Positions 21,354 through 33,297 are shown, counted from the stretch's first letter. The stretch: 64,000 nucleotides of DNA from Adiantum capillus-veneris (GCA_014529385.2 CM043971.1:59262209-59326208); one strand, 5' to 3'. The notes: generated by a model not told the origin, from the letters alone. Program-made: numbers and translations.

Positions 21354-22620
21354 TTACAATATTGAACTTGTTTTTTCAAGTCCTTGCAAGTGGCTCAAAT
21401 ACACTCTTTTTGGGGAAAGGCATTTGATGCAAGAGGTTGAATTCTCCATCCTTGTGCTCACCACAATTTCATCCACTTTGAATCTATACTCGGGAGATGT
21501 TTCATCAAGAAACTCAAGAGATTCTCTAACATCATTTAGTCTCCAATTTGTTGTTACTATCAAGCTTCTATACTCGGTGTGTGGATGGACTATGACCTTT
21601 AGTTCAAACTCTGGACAATTTTCCTCAGAGTCGAGAGGAACCCAACTACCTAATTTGCTTCTCCATCTCCTATAGTCGTAGCCTAGAACTAATTATTGAC
21701 GACATAGTTGATATGAGATAGACATAGAATTTGGGCTTACTCTACAACTAATATTGTCACCAATATGGAAAGTTTCTTTGGTGCTCCATCCGTCTCCAAG
21801 AACATTATCCAGTTCAATCATAGAAAGTCTTCTATTAAGCCACATCATCTTTGTCCTCTGCAAGTCCATTGTTTTGAAACATGCCACAAAGACATGTATA
21901 GGCAAGAACCATTGAACTTTAATCCTTCTTGATATCCTGCCCGGAGACATAATTTTAAGGATGTCTTCTTTGATCTTGGATTTGAATCTTGATGTAGTAC
22001 ATGCATAAGGAGCTTCCCAGTCAAGTGAAATTATGGTGGGAACGGGTAACTGATGTAGTTCTCCATATGCACCTTCTCGTGATGGAAATTTGTATTCTGC
22101 AAAATAGACAATAAAATCCATTGTTTTGTAAAAGGAAGGTGGCTTGCCAGCATACATAGCATCTGCAATCCCTTTATGCATTGCTTTGAACGTCCCACTT
22201 AGACTCTCCGTAGGCTGCCATTCCACAGCTGTGTTGAAGGAAATGGAATCAAAAAATGAGAAGAACAATGGGATAATGAAAAATTCACTATATCAAATAG
22301 TTCTTTTTGTACTTACAGTAAGAATGCAGTGTGGGATGTTCTTCCCAGTCTAACACCATATCCTTGGCCATGTACACATGTTGAACCTTAGCTAACCATC
22401 CATTGTCGGTCACTTTGAAATCAAGAACATGACCTTTCCAATGGTTTTTTACTTTATTGCGTTTAGTTTTCTTCACTCTGTGTACACCTTTGCATGAAGG
22501 AAGCATTGTTACCTAGTCATTCACACGAAAAGATATGGGCTTCCAAAGACCATCCTCTCTAACGTTATGAAAGTCACAAGAAGTTATGCTATGTGAAGGG
22601 TGACGTGCAAAAGACACCAT
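21354..22620 (-). pseudogene. Element B gene 4: unrecognised protein, two exons
   Basis: Starts MVSFARHPSHSI at 22620, 439 bp inside the right terminus. Exon 1 runs to 22318, a GT-AG intron occupies 22229-22317 (GTAAGTAC...AACACAG), and exon 2 continues in frame through VEWQPTESLSGTFKAM, FKSKIKEDILKIMSPG and WLNRRLSMIELDN to the end at 21354. Only two in-frame stops interrupt about 390 codons (TAG near 22513, TAA near 21693), so it is the best-preserved gene of the element. No known domain, signal peptide or membrane segment is apparent. Its position next to the terminus, reading inward, mirrors gene 1. Function unknown. Confidence 0.6.
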
Positions 22621-23030
22621 GGAAACTCAGAGATTAGAGAAGAAGAAAGAAAGTATAGATGGAAAGACTTAAACCTCTCACAAACTAGAGAGAGCGAAAA
22701 AGTTATACGTTTGAAAAAAGTAGGTGATTTGTCATTAATGCCCTTGTTTTGAGAGCCTTTTGACATATATTTCGTATCTTTTGACAACGCTTTTGTGAAA
22801 TATAAAATAGAATAAAAGACGATACTTCATTACTTTGAGCCGCAAATTTAATGAGCTCTCGCCGCAAGCACCCAAATATAGCAGTTTCAACCTTATGATC
22901 AAGACATTTAGCGGTTCTCCGTCAAAATAGGACCACCAAAACCCACAATAGAGGAGACAAGAGTGTCATATTTTTGTATACGTGTCAAATAACTATTGGA
23001 CTATTCCTTAATCCTTAGATTAACAAACAG
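22621..23030. other. 5' region of gene 4, no gene
   Basis: Lies between the gene 4 start and the right terminus of element B. It includes a purine/pyrimidine-biased stretch near 22630-22690. No motif beyond possible promoter sequence. Confidence 0.4.
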
Positions 23031-23059
23031 CCCTTTTTGAGTTGTTTTTGGCCCTAATG
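23031..23059 (-). repeat. Element B right terminal inverted repeat
   Basis: Reverse complement of 8762-8790 with one mismatch. The sequence outside begins CTTTTACTAGG and becomes the gypsy LTR 45 bp later. Confidence 0.75.
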
Positions 23060-23103
23060 CTTTTACTAGGTAGATCCCTGGGGAGTGTATCATTGTAACG
23101 CGT

Positions 23104-24853
23104 TGTAATAAAATCTAATATCTAGCTCACCCAAATGATTTTCTCATATTAAATTGATCATTTAATGTGGTAGAATAAACAGGAACAAGAGTTAGAATAT
23201 AGACATCAGCTTATGGATCTATCTCAACACGGGGCCAAATTCAATGGATCCAAATGCGAGATGGTCTATCAAAGAGCAATGCTAGCTAGTGGATCTTGAA
23301 ATACCTTAGGGTTAGCTTCATTCAATACCTCCAAAGGTTAGAGTTAAGAGTCCTTGAACCGAGGACCTTAGGCAAGCTAGGGATGTTATGCTTGAGGTGG
23401 GAACCCGGCCCAAGCCTGAGGTGCTTTTCATGCTTGCTGACTAAGGTGCTTGAGGTGCTTCATGAGTAAAGTGCTTGAGGGGCTTAAGGCGCTCCACAAG
23501 TCAACAAGGATCCCTACATATGGGGGGGTGATCCCTACAAGTAGGGACATGAGAGAGAACACACACACCCTCACTCAAGGAACGCCTAGTCTAAAGAGGC
23601 AACAAGGACACATGTCAAGCTCCTCTCCATGTTGTTCTCATCCCGGGGCATCCAATAGGACTTATGTAAGATAGCACATGCGAACAAAATAATAGATTTA
23701 TAATTAAGTACATTTATTAAAAAAATTTACTTACATAAAGAGTTTTTAATTGAGAAAGTGAACATTTTCATAGATAAGGGCTAGTGTTTTTACCAAAATG
23801 AATACATAAGGGGTACATATAATACTTGAAAATATACAGGTAAGGAATTATTAAATTACCACTTGTTTGCACATGATATTTCAATTTTTATATAGTGGAC
23901 TCCCCGAGGCCCCCATAAGGTGCCTAAAGCCTATTGGTTGGCTTCTAAAGGGGCCCAATAAGCTTTTAGCTAATAAAATTAATTGTTTAAGCATTTATCA
24001 AGCCCTCTCTCTCAAAGGGATAAGCAAGACACTTGTTCTAATGCTAGCATTGTTGCTTGATATGACTAAAGCATGTGATTGGCTAGCTTGTAGGGGTCCA
24101 ATCAATTTCATTCTTGAGCTATAAGGAGGGGTCGACCAAGGAAATTTGGGGGTGTGTTTGGGGGTATATTCTCTCTCACACATACACTCACATGTGCTCA
24201 TTCTCACTTGGTGAAAGTGCAAGGACTTCATCTCCTTCTCCAAGCTTGTTGCGAAGTTGAGAGCCTACACCAACACTCTTGGCTATGGAAATCCAACCAA
24301 GATCCATGCTTCAATGCTTAAGCTTGTCATCTTCATCATCATTATTATTATGCTATTATGCTATGCTATGCAACAAGAGTGATGATAAGAAAGGAACTAT
24401 TTCTTTCTCGGAATAATGTTTCTTCTTCCTCTCTCTCCACCTTCAAAGGTGTTTGAGGTCTTGGAACTGAGGCTGGGGACAAGTTAATTCTTTCATTTAG
24501 CTAAGTGGGAATAATTGTGGTGCATGAAGCTCTCTATCTTCATTGCACCATCAATGTCTTAAGGAACACAAAGCTTGTATTGTATCAAGTCTCTCTTTAT
24601 GGGAGAAATTATATTACAAAAGCCTTTTGGAGGGAAGACCAACTCCACATAAATCTGGTCCTCAATTGTTGTCAAGTTCTCTAATTCTCTCTCTTACAAA
24701 GTATTGTTCATGCCAAATTAATTAAGTATAATGGTTATGTTGCTATCGCTAATTTTTTTCACCCTCTATCTTCTCAAACTAGTCTCATAAAAATGCTCAC
24801 TATAGTTCTCTTAATTTTGCTATTATCAATGTTCATAGGCCATTTCCATTACA
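23104..24853 (+). repeat. Gypsy element 1, 5' LTR
   Basis: About 1,750 bp. Homologous in order to 29435-30773. It ends ATTACA one base before the primer-binding site. Confidence 0.8.
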
Positions 24854-24854
24854 T

Positions 24855-24866
24855 TGGTATCAGAGC
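24855..24866 (+). promoter_or_regulatory. Primer-binding site (initiator Met tRNA)
   Basis: TGGTATCAGAGC, the common plant LTR-retrotransposon PBS complementary to the initiator tRNA-Met 3' end. Confidence 0.9.
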
Positions 24867-25259
24867 TATTGGTTTCTCCTTCGTGCTTAAGAAGAGAGGT
24901 CCTTAAGTTGTCCATCAAAGGTTGGACATGTTCATTGCGATAGGGTAAGTGGGACAGGGATCTATTATCTTGGTTGAAAAGGACTTAGCTCGAGGTACGT
25001 CATTGGGAACTATAGTATTAATAATGGAGTCTCTTGGGGCTTGCCTTTGGCTTAACCACTATTGAGCTACTAGCAAGCTCAACAGGAACCATGATCAATC
25101 GGGCAATGCTAGACCTTCTCCACTATTCTTTGCAATCAACAGTCTCTAAAACACGGGTGTGGCTACTTGAGAGCTAATTTTCAAAGGTAAAGAAGAGTAG
25201 AAACTAAGGTTTTTGAGGGTACTAAAGCACAAAATAGCATACACATAAGTTTAATTAGC

Positions 25260-26780
25260 ATGGTTGACAATAATCAAGACAGTATAATGAATATTGACAT
25301 CTTTGATTTTTCACATGAAGGTCCTACTGATGACGCCCTAATGTTTGTGAACTATCTTGTTACTAGGTTGCAACAAGCTATGGGTAGCCCTACCTTGCAA
25401 GCCAAAGTTACTCAACAACTTTGTGCTTATGGGATTTCCCTTCTTCTGCAAGAAGAGAGAGATCTTAGGAAGCCTCTTGTTGAGACTTCCAAAAGAAGAC
25501 TCTCTCCGATAAGAGAAGAGGAGAAATCCAATGAGCGAGAAAGAAGTGAGTCTTTGAATTCCTCTGAAGATGTGGCTCCATGAAGACGATGGTCTCGATG
25601 ATCCCTAACTCCTCCCAAGAGGAAAAGATCATCCTATAATCCTTATCCTCATCAATCCGAAAGGGAAGAGAAGAAACAAAGGAAGAAAAATGCAAGAAAG
25701 AGGTCACCCTCTTCTCCTTGATCTTCACCTTTCTCCTCTTCCGGCAAAGCAGCGGCGGTTATTCTCCTACAGAATACAAGAGGAGAGGACATCGCAAATC
25801 CTACCCTTCTTGGAAAAGATCCCAGAAGCTTAAGAAGTTCAAAGAGGGAGTAAAGAGTATCTCTTTTCTCACCTATGATGGCACCTTTGGTGCTACCAAG
25901 TTTTAGCCTTTATCCAACAATTTGATGTGGCCTTTGAGGGCTTCACATAGTCCTCCAAGCTACACCATGTATCTATGCACTTCCAGAAATATGCTCATCA
26001 ATGGTGGGCTAGCCTTCGTGTCAAGGAAGAAGCCCCAAAGACATGGAAAACTCTATGAGTTTCCATCATGAAGCAATTCCTTGCAAGCGATGCAAAGGAC
26101 AAAGCTCATGGGGTTCACCATTCAATACCCCCCTATATAGCCTACGTTTTTGGGGTATTAGAAAAACCCCTTTTTTAACATGATTACATAGTACCCCCCG
26201 AGGGACAAAGTGCTTATCGAATGGCAAAGTTTGAAGTTTCTCTCCAAAAATTCTATCCATAAATGTGTTGATAAGTTTTGGGATTTACATCTCAAGGCTA
26301 CTGTCTTTCAAAAGATAGCCTTTACCGAGCAAATGCAACAATTTTGTGCGGGATTACCTAAATAAATGGCCGAGTATGTCAACTCGCGACGGCCTACTAC
26401 TATCACCAAAGTAATCCAACACACTACGGGTTCTTCGCACATCAATTTCCAACAAGGGCTAAAGGGAATGCCAAGCCCATGGAAAAACAAAGACAAAAAT
26501 GAATCAAGAGGGAAGAACAATGTCCAAAACTCTTCCCAAGGCAATTCCAACAACAATAATTGGTCCAAGGAGAAGGGAGTCTACAAAAGTAAAAATAAAC
26601 TCTCTCCTCAAGAGCTAGAAGTTTTCGTAAAGGACCACAAATGCTTCAAGTGTGAGGAGAAAGGACATGGATACCATTATTTCCCCCAAGAAAATACCCG
26701 CAATGAGACCCCTAGAGCTTTCGTGGTTGAAGCTCCAAAAGAGGATACTCATTGCAAAGGATCACCTCTCTCCAATGCTT
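25260..26780 (+). pseudogene. Gypsy element 1 gag
   Basis: N-terminal MVDNNQDSIMNIDIF, then an Arg/Ser-rich stretch and a capsid-like part (VDKFWDLHLKATVFQK, FTEQMQQFCAGLPK). The zinc knuckle CFKCEEKGHGYHYF has CX2CX4H but its last Cys is Tyr. Many stops and shifts; a 98-bp MITE interrupts it at 26105. The capsid part reads continuously across the MITE if the duplicated 8 bp are counted once. Confidence 0.8.
26105..26202. mobile_element. 98-bp hAT-like MITE
   Basis: Flanked by the perfect 8-bp duplication GGACAAAG (26097-26104 and 26203-26210). Its ends, CTCATGGGG and the inverse of CCCCCCGAG, form short imperfect inverted repeats. Eight-base duplications are typical of hAT elements. Confidence 0.7.
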
Positions 26781-26809
26781 GAAGAAATGTAAGGGAGCAT
26801 GTTGCCTCC

Positions 26810-28580
26810 ATCCTGTTTGACCATGGCTCTACTCACAATTTGATATCAACGTAGTTGGCCACCAATTAGTTAGGCATTCAAGTTCATGAGATGGGAGATG
26901 TTGTTGTAGCCGATGGAGCCTTCAAGGGGCAAGAAGCCGCAATTACTCCCTTGATTGGGGAATTGAGGCTTCATGTCCAAGGCTATGTTGATAAAGAAGA
27001 TTTCTTCATCTCTCCTCTCAAACATGAAGATGTCATCCTAGCTAGGGGCACCATGGTTTGACCGTATGGCTGTTAATGTAAAGTTCCATGAAAGAAGGTT
27101 GGATTTCAAGTACAGGAAAAAGAACATGTACATAGATGCTAGTGAGCCTGGTTGTACCATACCCCTTGTAAATTCTCTTTCTTTTTACAAATCAATGAAA
27201 AGCTCAGTTTTTGCGTACATAATTTTTGTGAAACAATCCATAAAAGGTACTAATGTTTTACCAAATGTAAATGGTAGGGATCAAGAAGAGTTAGACTTGT
27301 CTAATTTTTCTAAATAGGTTCCAAAATGTGTTTATCGATGATATCCCTATGGAGTTACCTCCAAAACGAGGAGATGATGACCTTTCCCATGCTCTGGCAA
27401 GAGGATATCATGAGGCAAGTACAAGAATTGGTAGACAAAGGGATGGTGAGGCCTAACTCCTCTCTATTTTATTCTGCAGTATTTTTAGTGCAAAAGAAAG
27501 ATGGTACATATGAATGTGTGTGGACTGTCGAGCACTAAATCATATCACTATCCAAAATAGATTTCCCATACCACGGGTAGAAGATCTATTTGATAAGCTA
27601 CAAGGCTCTACCTACTTCATTAGGATTGACCTTAAAAGTGGCTATCATCAAATAAGGATAGTGAATGAAGATATCTCAAAGACCGCATTTTGTACAACGT
27701 TTGGTCTTTATGAACATCTAGTCTTGCCTTTTGGTTTGACAAATTCTCCAGCCACATTCAACCGTCTAATGGAGAAAATCTTTAGACCCTACCACAAGTT
27801 CACTAGAGTGTTGTTTGATGACATTATCATCTACTCCAAATATTTGGAGGAGCATAAGAAACGTTTTTCAAGCTATAGGAAGAATAAACTTTTCATTAAC
27901 CAAAAGAAGAGTGAAGTTTTTCTCCAAGAGATTCAATACCTAGGTCATATTATCTCTCAAGATGGTATCCATATGGATCCATCAAATTTGGAGGTAATAA
28001 AAGCCTCACCTAATCTAAGGAATCTAAAAGAGCTACAAAGCTTTATTGGTGTGCGTACATACTATAGACGCTTCATAGAAAAATTCTCTCAAATAGCAAA
28101 ACCATTACATGACTTAACAAAGGAGAATGTTAAGTACTCATGGACTGCTAAAGAGGAAAATGCTTTTAACAAGCCCAAAGAGAAGCTTACCTCCCAACCA
28201 ATGATTATGCTTCTAGATCTCTCAAAGCCATTTGAGGTCCAATGTGATACTTGTGGTGATTGCCTTGGAGTAGTCTTGCTTCAAGAAGGGCATGCCATAG
28301 CATATGAGAGACAAAGGCTCAATACCGATGAACGGGTCTTTGGCATATATTGAAAAGATATTTTAGTTGTTCTACATGCCCTAGACACATGGAAGCACTA
28401 TCTATTGGGGACACCATTTCTTTTGCAAATGGACCACCAAAGTCTCAAGTACTTCATGACACAAACGAAGCTTTTTGACAAGCATATGAGGTGGGAAAAT
28501 TTTCTTTCACAATTTAAATTTCATATTGCTCACATTGTTGATGAGAATAATCAAGTAGCCGATGCATTGTCACGATGATC
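26810..28580 (+). pseudogene. Gypsy element 1 protease, reverse transcriptase and RNase H
   Basis: Protease remnant DHGSTHNLIS near 26819. RT from about 27326: VQELVDKGMVRPNSS, FIRIDLKSGYHQIRI (motif A), LPFGLTNSPATFNRLM (motif B) and RVLFDDIIIYSK (FDD instead of YxDD). RNase H: PFEVQCDTCGDCLGVVLLQ, and DENNQVADALSR near 28535. Frameshifts occur near 27060, 27320 and 27535; stops near 28353 and 28577. After 28700 the sequence jumps to the C-terminal tail, so integrase is deleted. Confidence 0.88.
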
Positions 28581-28699
28581 GAGGGTTAATGCGGTGTCTA
28601 TGGCATCTCACAATGATCTATCTTCCATGATAGATAAGTACGCTACCGACACTGATTCTAAGGACATAATGGCTGCCAAAAGTATTATGCTAAACTAGC

Positions 28700-29060
28700 A
28701 GAAAGCCTACTATGGTCCTTTTCAAATCTTGAAGCCAATCAATGGCATGGCTTATCCACTCAAGTTGACCAACCATTGGCTCATACACAATGCTTTTCAT
28801 GTGAGCCTACTCAAGCCTTACAAAGGAGAGCCACCAACAAACCCAATTATTGAAGAACCCCCAGAAATCGAAGACCAAGAAGGGGTGCTACAACCCAAAG
28901 TTATCCTTCGGCATGAGGACAAGGTACTACAACATGGTAAGATTATCTGATGATATCTTATTAAGTTAAGAAATTATCCTTTTGAAGGTGCTAGATGGAT
29001 GCAAGGAATACAGCTTAAGGATAGTATGAACCTTGTCAATGCTTACAATGCTACATTAGA
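28700..29060 (+). pseudogene. Gypsy element 1 pol C-terminus, chromodomain-like
   Basis: YGPFQILKPINGMAYPLKL and HNAFHVSLLKPYKGEPP are typical of the region after the integrase core. After a stop near 28950, YLIKLRNYPFEGARWMQG resembles the aromatic cage and W-M portion of a chromodomain. Chromodomains bind methylated histone tails and guide integration in chromoviruses. Confidence 0.7.
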
Positions 29061-29434
29061 GTAAGCAAATGTAAATGTTTCTTTTAAAGTATCATTTTTT
29101 TTGTGTTATAAGACTAATTCTCTTTTATTGTGCACAAATTTAAGTAGTATGCATGCTTAGAATCATGTTCATGTTAATAATGTCTCTCAAACACCAAGTA
29201 GAAATTGTCACTCTACTTTGGAACTATGATATGGACTAAAGAGTAGACATGCATGTGGCAGCTAAGTCCCCAAAGCCCCAAATGGATTATTCATCCATCT
29301 TGGAATGATGTCGTCGGGTAAAAAGGGATCCTCTACCCCGCTAAGAAACATAGACTAATGACTAAGGCTTTATCTCCTCTACCTCATAGTCGAGGACGAC
29401 TATGATTTCAACGAAGATTTCAAGAGAGAGGTAA
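29061..29434. other. Gypsy element 1 3' untranslated region
   Basis: No coding signal. A purine-rich tract AAGAGAGAGG immediately precedes the 3' LTR and is the likely polypurine tract. Confidence 0.6.
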
Positions 29435-30773
29435 TGTCATAAAATCTAATATCTAACTAACCCAAATGATTTTCTCATATTAAACTGACCATTTAATGTA
29501 GGAATAAAAGGGAACAAGGGCTAGAATATAGACATGTGCTTATGGATCTATCTCTACACGGGGCCAAAGTCAATGGGTCCAAATGTGAGATGGTCTATCA
29601 AAGAGCAATGCTAGCTAATGGAGCTTGAAAGACCTTAGTACTTAGACCTAGGACCTTAGGCAAGGTAGGTTTGTGGTTGAGGTGGGAGCGCGGCTCAAGC
29701 TTGAGGTGCTTGTCTTGCTTGCTGACTAAGCTGCTTGACGTGCTTGTCGTGCTTGCTGACTAAGCTGTTTGAGGTGCTTGTCGTGCTTGCTGACTAAGGT
29801 TCTTGAGGTGCTTCATGACTAAGGTGCTTGAGGGGCTTAAGGTGCTTCAAAAGTCAACAAGGATCCTGACATGTGGGGGGGCGAGAGCCGAGGGCGAGCC
29901 CTACAAGTAGTGGCATGAGAGAGAACACACACACCCTCAATCAAGGTAAGCCTAGTCTAAGAAGGCAACAAGGACACATGTCAAGCTCCTCTCCATGTTG
30001 CCCTCATAAGGTGCCTAAAGCCTATTGGTTGGCCCTAAAGGGGTCCAATAATCTTTTAGCTAATTATATTAATTGTTTTAGTATTTATCAAATCCTCTCT
30101 CTCAAAGGGGTAAGAAGGACACTTGTCCTAGTGCTAGCATTGTTGCTTGATATGACTAAAGCATGTTCACTAGGCTTATAGGGGTCCAATCAATTTCATT
30201 CTTGAGCTAAAAGGAGGGGTCAACCAAGGCAATTTTTGGGTGTGCTTGGGGGCATACTCTCTCACACACACACTCACATGTACTCATTCTCACTTGGTGA
30301 AAGTGCAAGGACTCCATCTCCTTCTCCAAGCTTGTTGTGAAGTTGAGAGCCTACACCAACACTCCTGGCTATGGAATGCAAATCCAACCAAGAGCCACAA
30401 TTCAATGCTTAAGCTTGTCATCTTCTTTATCATCATTATTATGATCTTATGCTATGCTATGCAACAAGAGTGACGATAAGTGAGGAACTATTTCTTTCTT
30501 GTAAGAATGTTTCTTCTTCCTCTTCCCTATTTTCATTCCCCGCTAGCTCTCTCCACGTTTGAAGGTGTTTGAGGTCTTGGGAATGCAGCTGGGGACAAGT
30601 TAATTCTTTCATTTAGCTAAGTTACGGGCATAATTGTGGTGCATGAAGCTCTCTATTTTCATTGCACCATCAAGGTCTTAAAGAACACAAATCTTGTATT
30701 GTATCAAGTCTCTCTTCATGGGAGAAATTATAATACAAAAGCCTTTTGGAGGGGGGACCGACTCCCATAAATC
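29435..30773 (+). repeat. Gypsy element 1, truncated 3' LTR
   Basis: Aligned with the 5' LTR until CATAAATC near 30773 and then lost. It contains a 34-bp minisatellite (GCTTGCTGACTAAG starting at 29717, 29751 and 29785) present as a single unit in the 5' LTR. Confidence 0.8.
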
Positions 30774-32345
30774 CGAGGACTTTGTTCATACCATTCATCA
30801 TATGTGCAACTGGATTAGTTGCTCCCAAAGGTAAGGTGCACATCCTTACTAGGCCCAAAGGTCTCCTCATGGTAGTCAGGTCCCTGCTTTCCATTGCTAG
30901 TTGGAATCGATCATACCTTGAGTACAAATCTCCCATATAATATATTGCCCTTCCTACAAATGCCTTTGCAAATTCATCTACAACTGGCCCTATACCCACA
31001 TTTCTGATTGTCACCTTATTTATAGGCTGCATATCCTAAATAAAGCATAAAGAACCATTTTTCTTCAGAACTGTGAACCACCTATTTGCATACGGAGCAT
31101 AAGAAGGCTCCAAAATACCCATCTTGATCTTTTCATTAAGCAACTCAATGAGTTTTGGCAAATGGGGCTTTGGAACCGGAATAGGCCTCAAGTTCCAAGG
31201 TACATGAGGATAGTGAAGATCACCATAGGAGCAACAATGGATGGATCAACACATCCTATCTCATGCGCCTCGAATGCAAAAGCCTTTCCATGTTTGGAAA
31301 ACATTTCTTCAAAGCATACTCTTTCAGCATCTGTCAAACTGTCCTTGCAACCAATCTTTAACTCCTTCAAAGTATCATGTGTTAACTTATGTCCAATCTT
31401 GCTCGGCTCACAAAGACTAGGTTGCAAAGCAGCTTGATCCATCTTATCCGTATAGTCGTTTGGTAGAGGTAATGCCACTGGTTTTACTTTCTTTTCCATA
31501 TACTTGTACTTCTTCTCCACTCGTACATCAACACCTTGAGCATTTTTCAAATCCTCAATGACTTTATACATTTCTATTGATCAAACTTTCACAACCTCAC
31601 TTCCCATATGCAAATTGCAATTCACTAAAGACTCCAAGCCTTGCATAGTATCCACAAATGAACACTCATCAAACACTCATGTAATGTATTCATCATTTTC
31701 TAGAAAACCATTCATCTTCAAACCTCTTCGTACACTATTTACATGCTATCGTTCACCCCGCTTTAAGTCCTCACACTTTGTAAAACCAATAGATCCATAG
31801 TCTGTTAATCCTACAAAACCTGTAGAAAATGTTTCCTTTGCATATACATCATGCGAGAGCTTTTCTCTTCTTGTAACACTGCAATCCCGCTCTACAATGG
31901 TACATGGCCAAAACCCCTCATATCCTTGTAGTATTTGAACTCTTTCTTTGACTTTGGCAAGGGTTGCTCTTAAGACTTTCACGGTTCCTTTCATGGTCCA
32001 CACAAATAGTAAGGAATTGTATTGCACGCTTCCCATCCCTGCTCCTTATCCTAGCATAACCTGACCCATCATCCATTACCTTGGTTTCCATGCAAGTAGC
32101 TGTGACATATGGCTACCCAAGCATAAGAGGGTATGTAGACATCTCCTGCACAAAGAAATTTTGTTCATCTTTCACATCCCCTATAGTCTCCTTTACATTT
32201 GGACAAGCTCCGTATAGCTCCCTTGATGAGTTGTTTGTTGCACAAATTATCCATCCATGATTTATATCAAATTGTCCATTTTCCTTTTCGATAATGACTC
32301 TTTGACATAACGTTAATTTCTGACCCATGATCTATCAACGCAATA
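30774..32345 (-). pseudogene. Gypsy element 2 protease and partial reverse transcriptase
   Basis: Protease motif ALIDHGSEINVMSK near 32340-32300, followed in another frame by NVKETIGDVKDEQNFFVQ and STYPLMLG. The pre-RT linker contains LTDAERVCFEEMFSKHGKAF and EIGCVDPSIVAPMVIFT (31571-31188). RT begins NKVTIRNVGIGPVVDEF and YMGDLYSRYDRFQLA (motif A Asp) and ends after GATNPVAHMMN. The YxDD box is missing because of truncation. Multiple frameshifts. Confidence 0.8.
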
Positions 32346-32398
32346 TATGGCTCTTCTAAGTCTCTCACTTTTACCAGGTTCTCAGTAGTTGCTCTTGC

Positions 32399-33252
32399 CT
32401 AGTGACTCTTCAAGTAGTAACTCTTGTGAGTGGTCTCAACTTCATCTTCATCTTCATCATCCAAGAAGAGAACGTGTTTTACTCCTCCCCTAGACTTGTA
32501 GCATCCAGCAATAGTTTGATCACCTTGTTCGCCATAGACATTTACTCCTTGTGCATTTAAAGTCTCTTCTTCACCATGTACATGGATAGATTTGGTAAGA
32601 TCCTGTCGCTTACTCTTGATGATATCAATTATCACTTCATGAAACTCCCTCTTTGCTATTCCAAGGTATATTCCACCTAAATGTTCAAAATCCTCGCTTC
32701 CAAAACCTTTTTGAGATCCGTTGCTGCCTCTATATCGGATTGGAGTTTGTAGGCCGCACCCTTTGCTTTGGATTTCGTTGCTTCCTTCTTATTTTCTTTA
32801 GAGGCTTCTTGCATAGGCACTTCGGGGGCAGGCATCTGATTGTGGGGAAGGTGATCTAGGAGACACTGTGTCATTTCTGCCTCCACTCCTCATCGCCCGT
32901 TTTGAAGGCCCTTCATCCCCATTCTTACGTGCCTATGTTTCTCTTCAAAAATGGCCTCATTGGCTTGACATTTTGCAATATATGCATGCACTGACAAAGA
33001 GTCCACAGGGTCATTCCAACCTGTTTCTAGCCGAATGCAGTCTCCAGCTTCATGTAAAATCTCTGTAGTCATTTTACCCTTCATAGCAGATTCTATAGCA
33101 TATAGCCATAGCTCTCCAATACCATTAGATTCCTCTTCTCCAACCTTGAATGATCCTTTTTTCTTAATAACATCCACCTTCAACCCATAGGCGGTTGCCT
33201 CAACCATTGAGATGGCATGGCTAGTAGCCATGTCCTTGACTAGCTTTTTCAT
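32399..33252 (-). pseudogene. Gypsy element 2 gag-pol linker region
   Basis: Open segments 33252-32890, 32886-32677 and 32635-32399 lie between the zinc knuckle and the protease in three frames. They are charged and low in motif content. They probably belong to the same polyprotein; no separate function recognised. Confidence 0.45.
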
Positions 33253-33297
33253 CCCACCTTCGCCAAAGTTGGTACCCCAAGTGCTTACCTGTTTTGC

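Larger units (their letters stand above)
8762..23059 (+). mobile_element. Element B: four-gene DNA transposon with CATTAGGG termini
   Basis: The ends are inverted repeats of 29 bp with one mismatch: 8762-8790 begins CATTAGGGCCAAAAAC and ends CTCAAAAAGGG; 23031-23059 is its reverse complement. Inside are gene 1 (+, 9133-11740), gene 2 (-, 13338-11733), gene 3 (+, 14599-21132) and gene 4 (-, 22620-21354). Outer genes start about 370 and 440 bp from the termini and read inward; genes 2 and 3 diverge from the centre. Removing the copia element and the MITE leaves about 10 kb. In element A gene 1 starts 363 bp, and in C 353 bp, from an end with the same CATTAGG start, which supports treating these ends as real. 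The assignment to one element is inference from the TIR pair, symmetry and the shared gene 1-gene 2 pair. Confidence 0.7.
23104..30773 (+). mobile_element. Decayed Ty3/gypsy element with chromodomain-like C-terminus
   Basis: 5' LTR 23104-24853 (starts TGTAATAAAATC), PBS at 24855, gag, protease, RT and RNase H remnants, integrase almost entirely missing, a chromodomain-like tail, and a 3' LTR from 29435 (TGTCATAAAATC) that is truncated near 30773, where the next element begins abruptly. Gene order and the C-terminal HNAFHVSLLKPYKG motif place it with plant chromoviruses. Confidence 0.88.
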
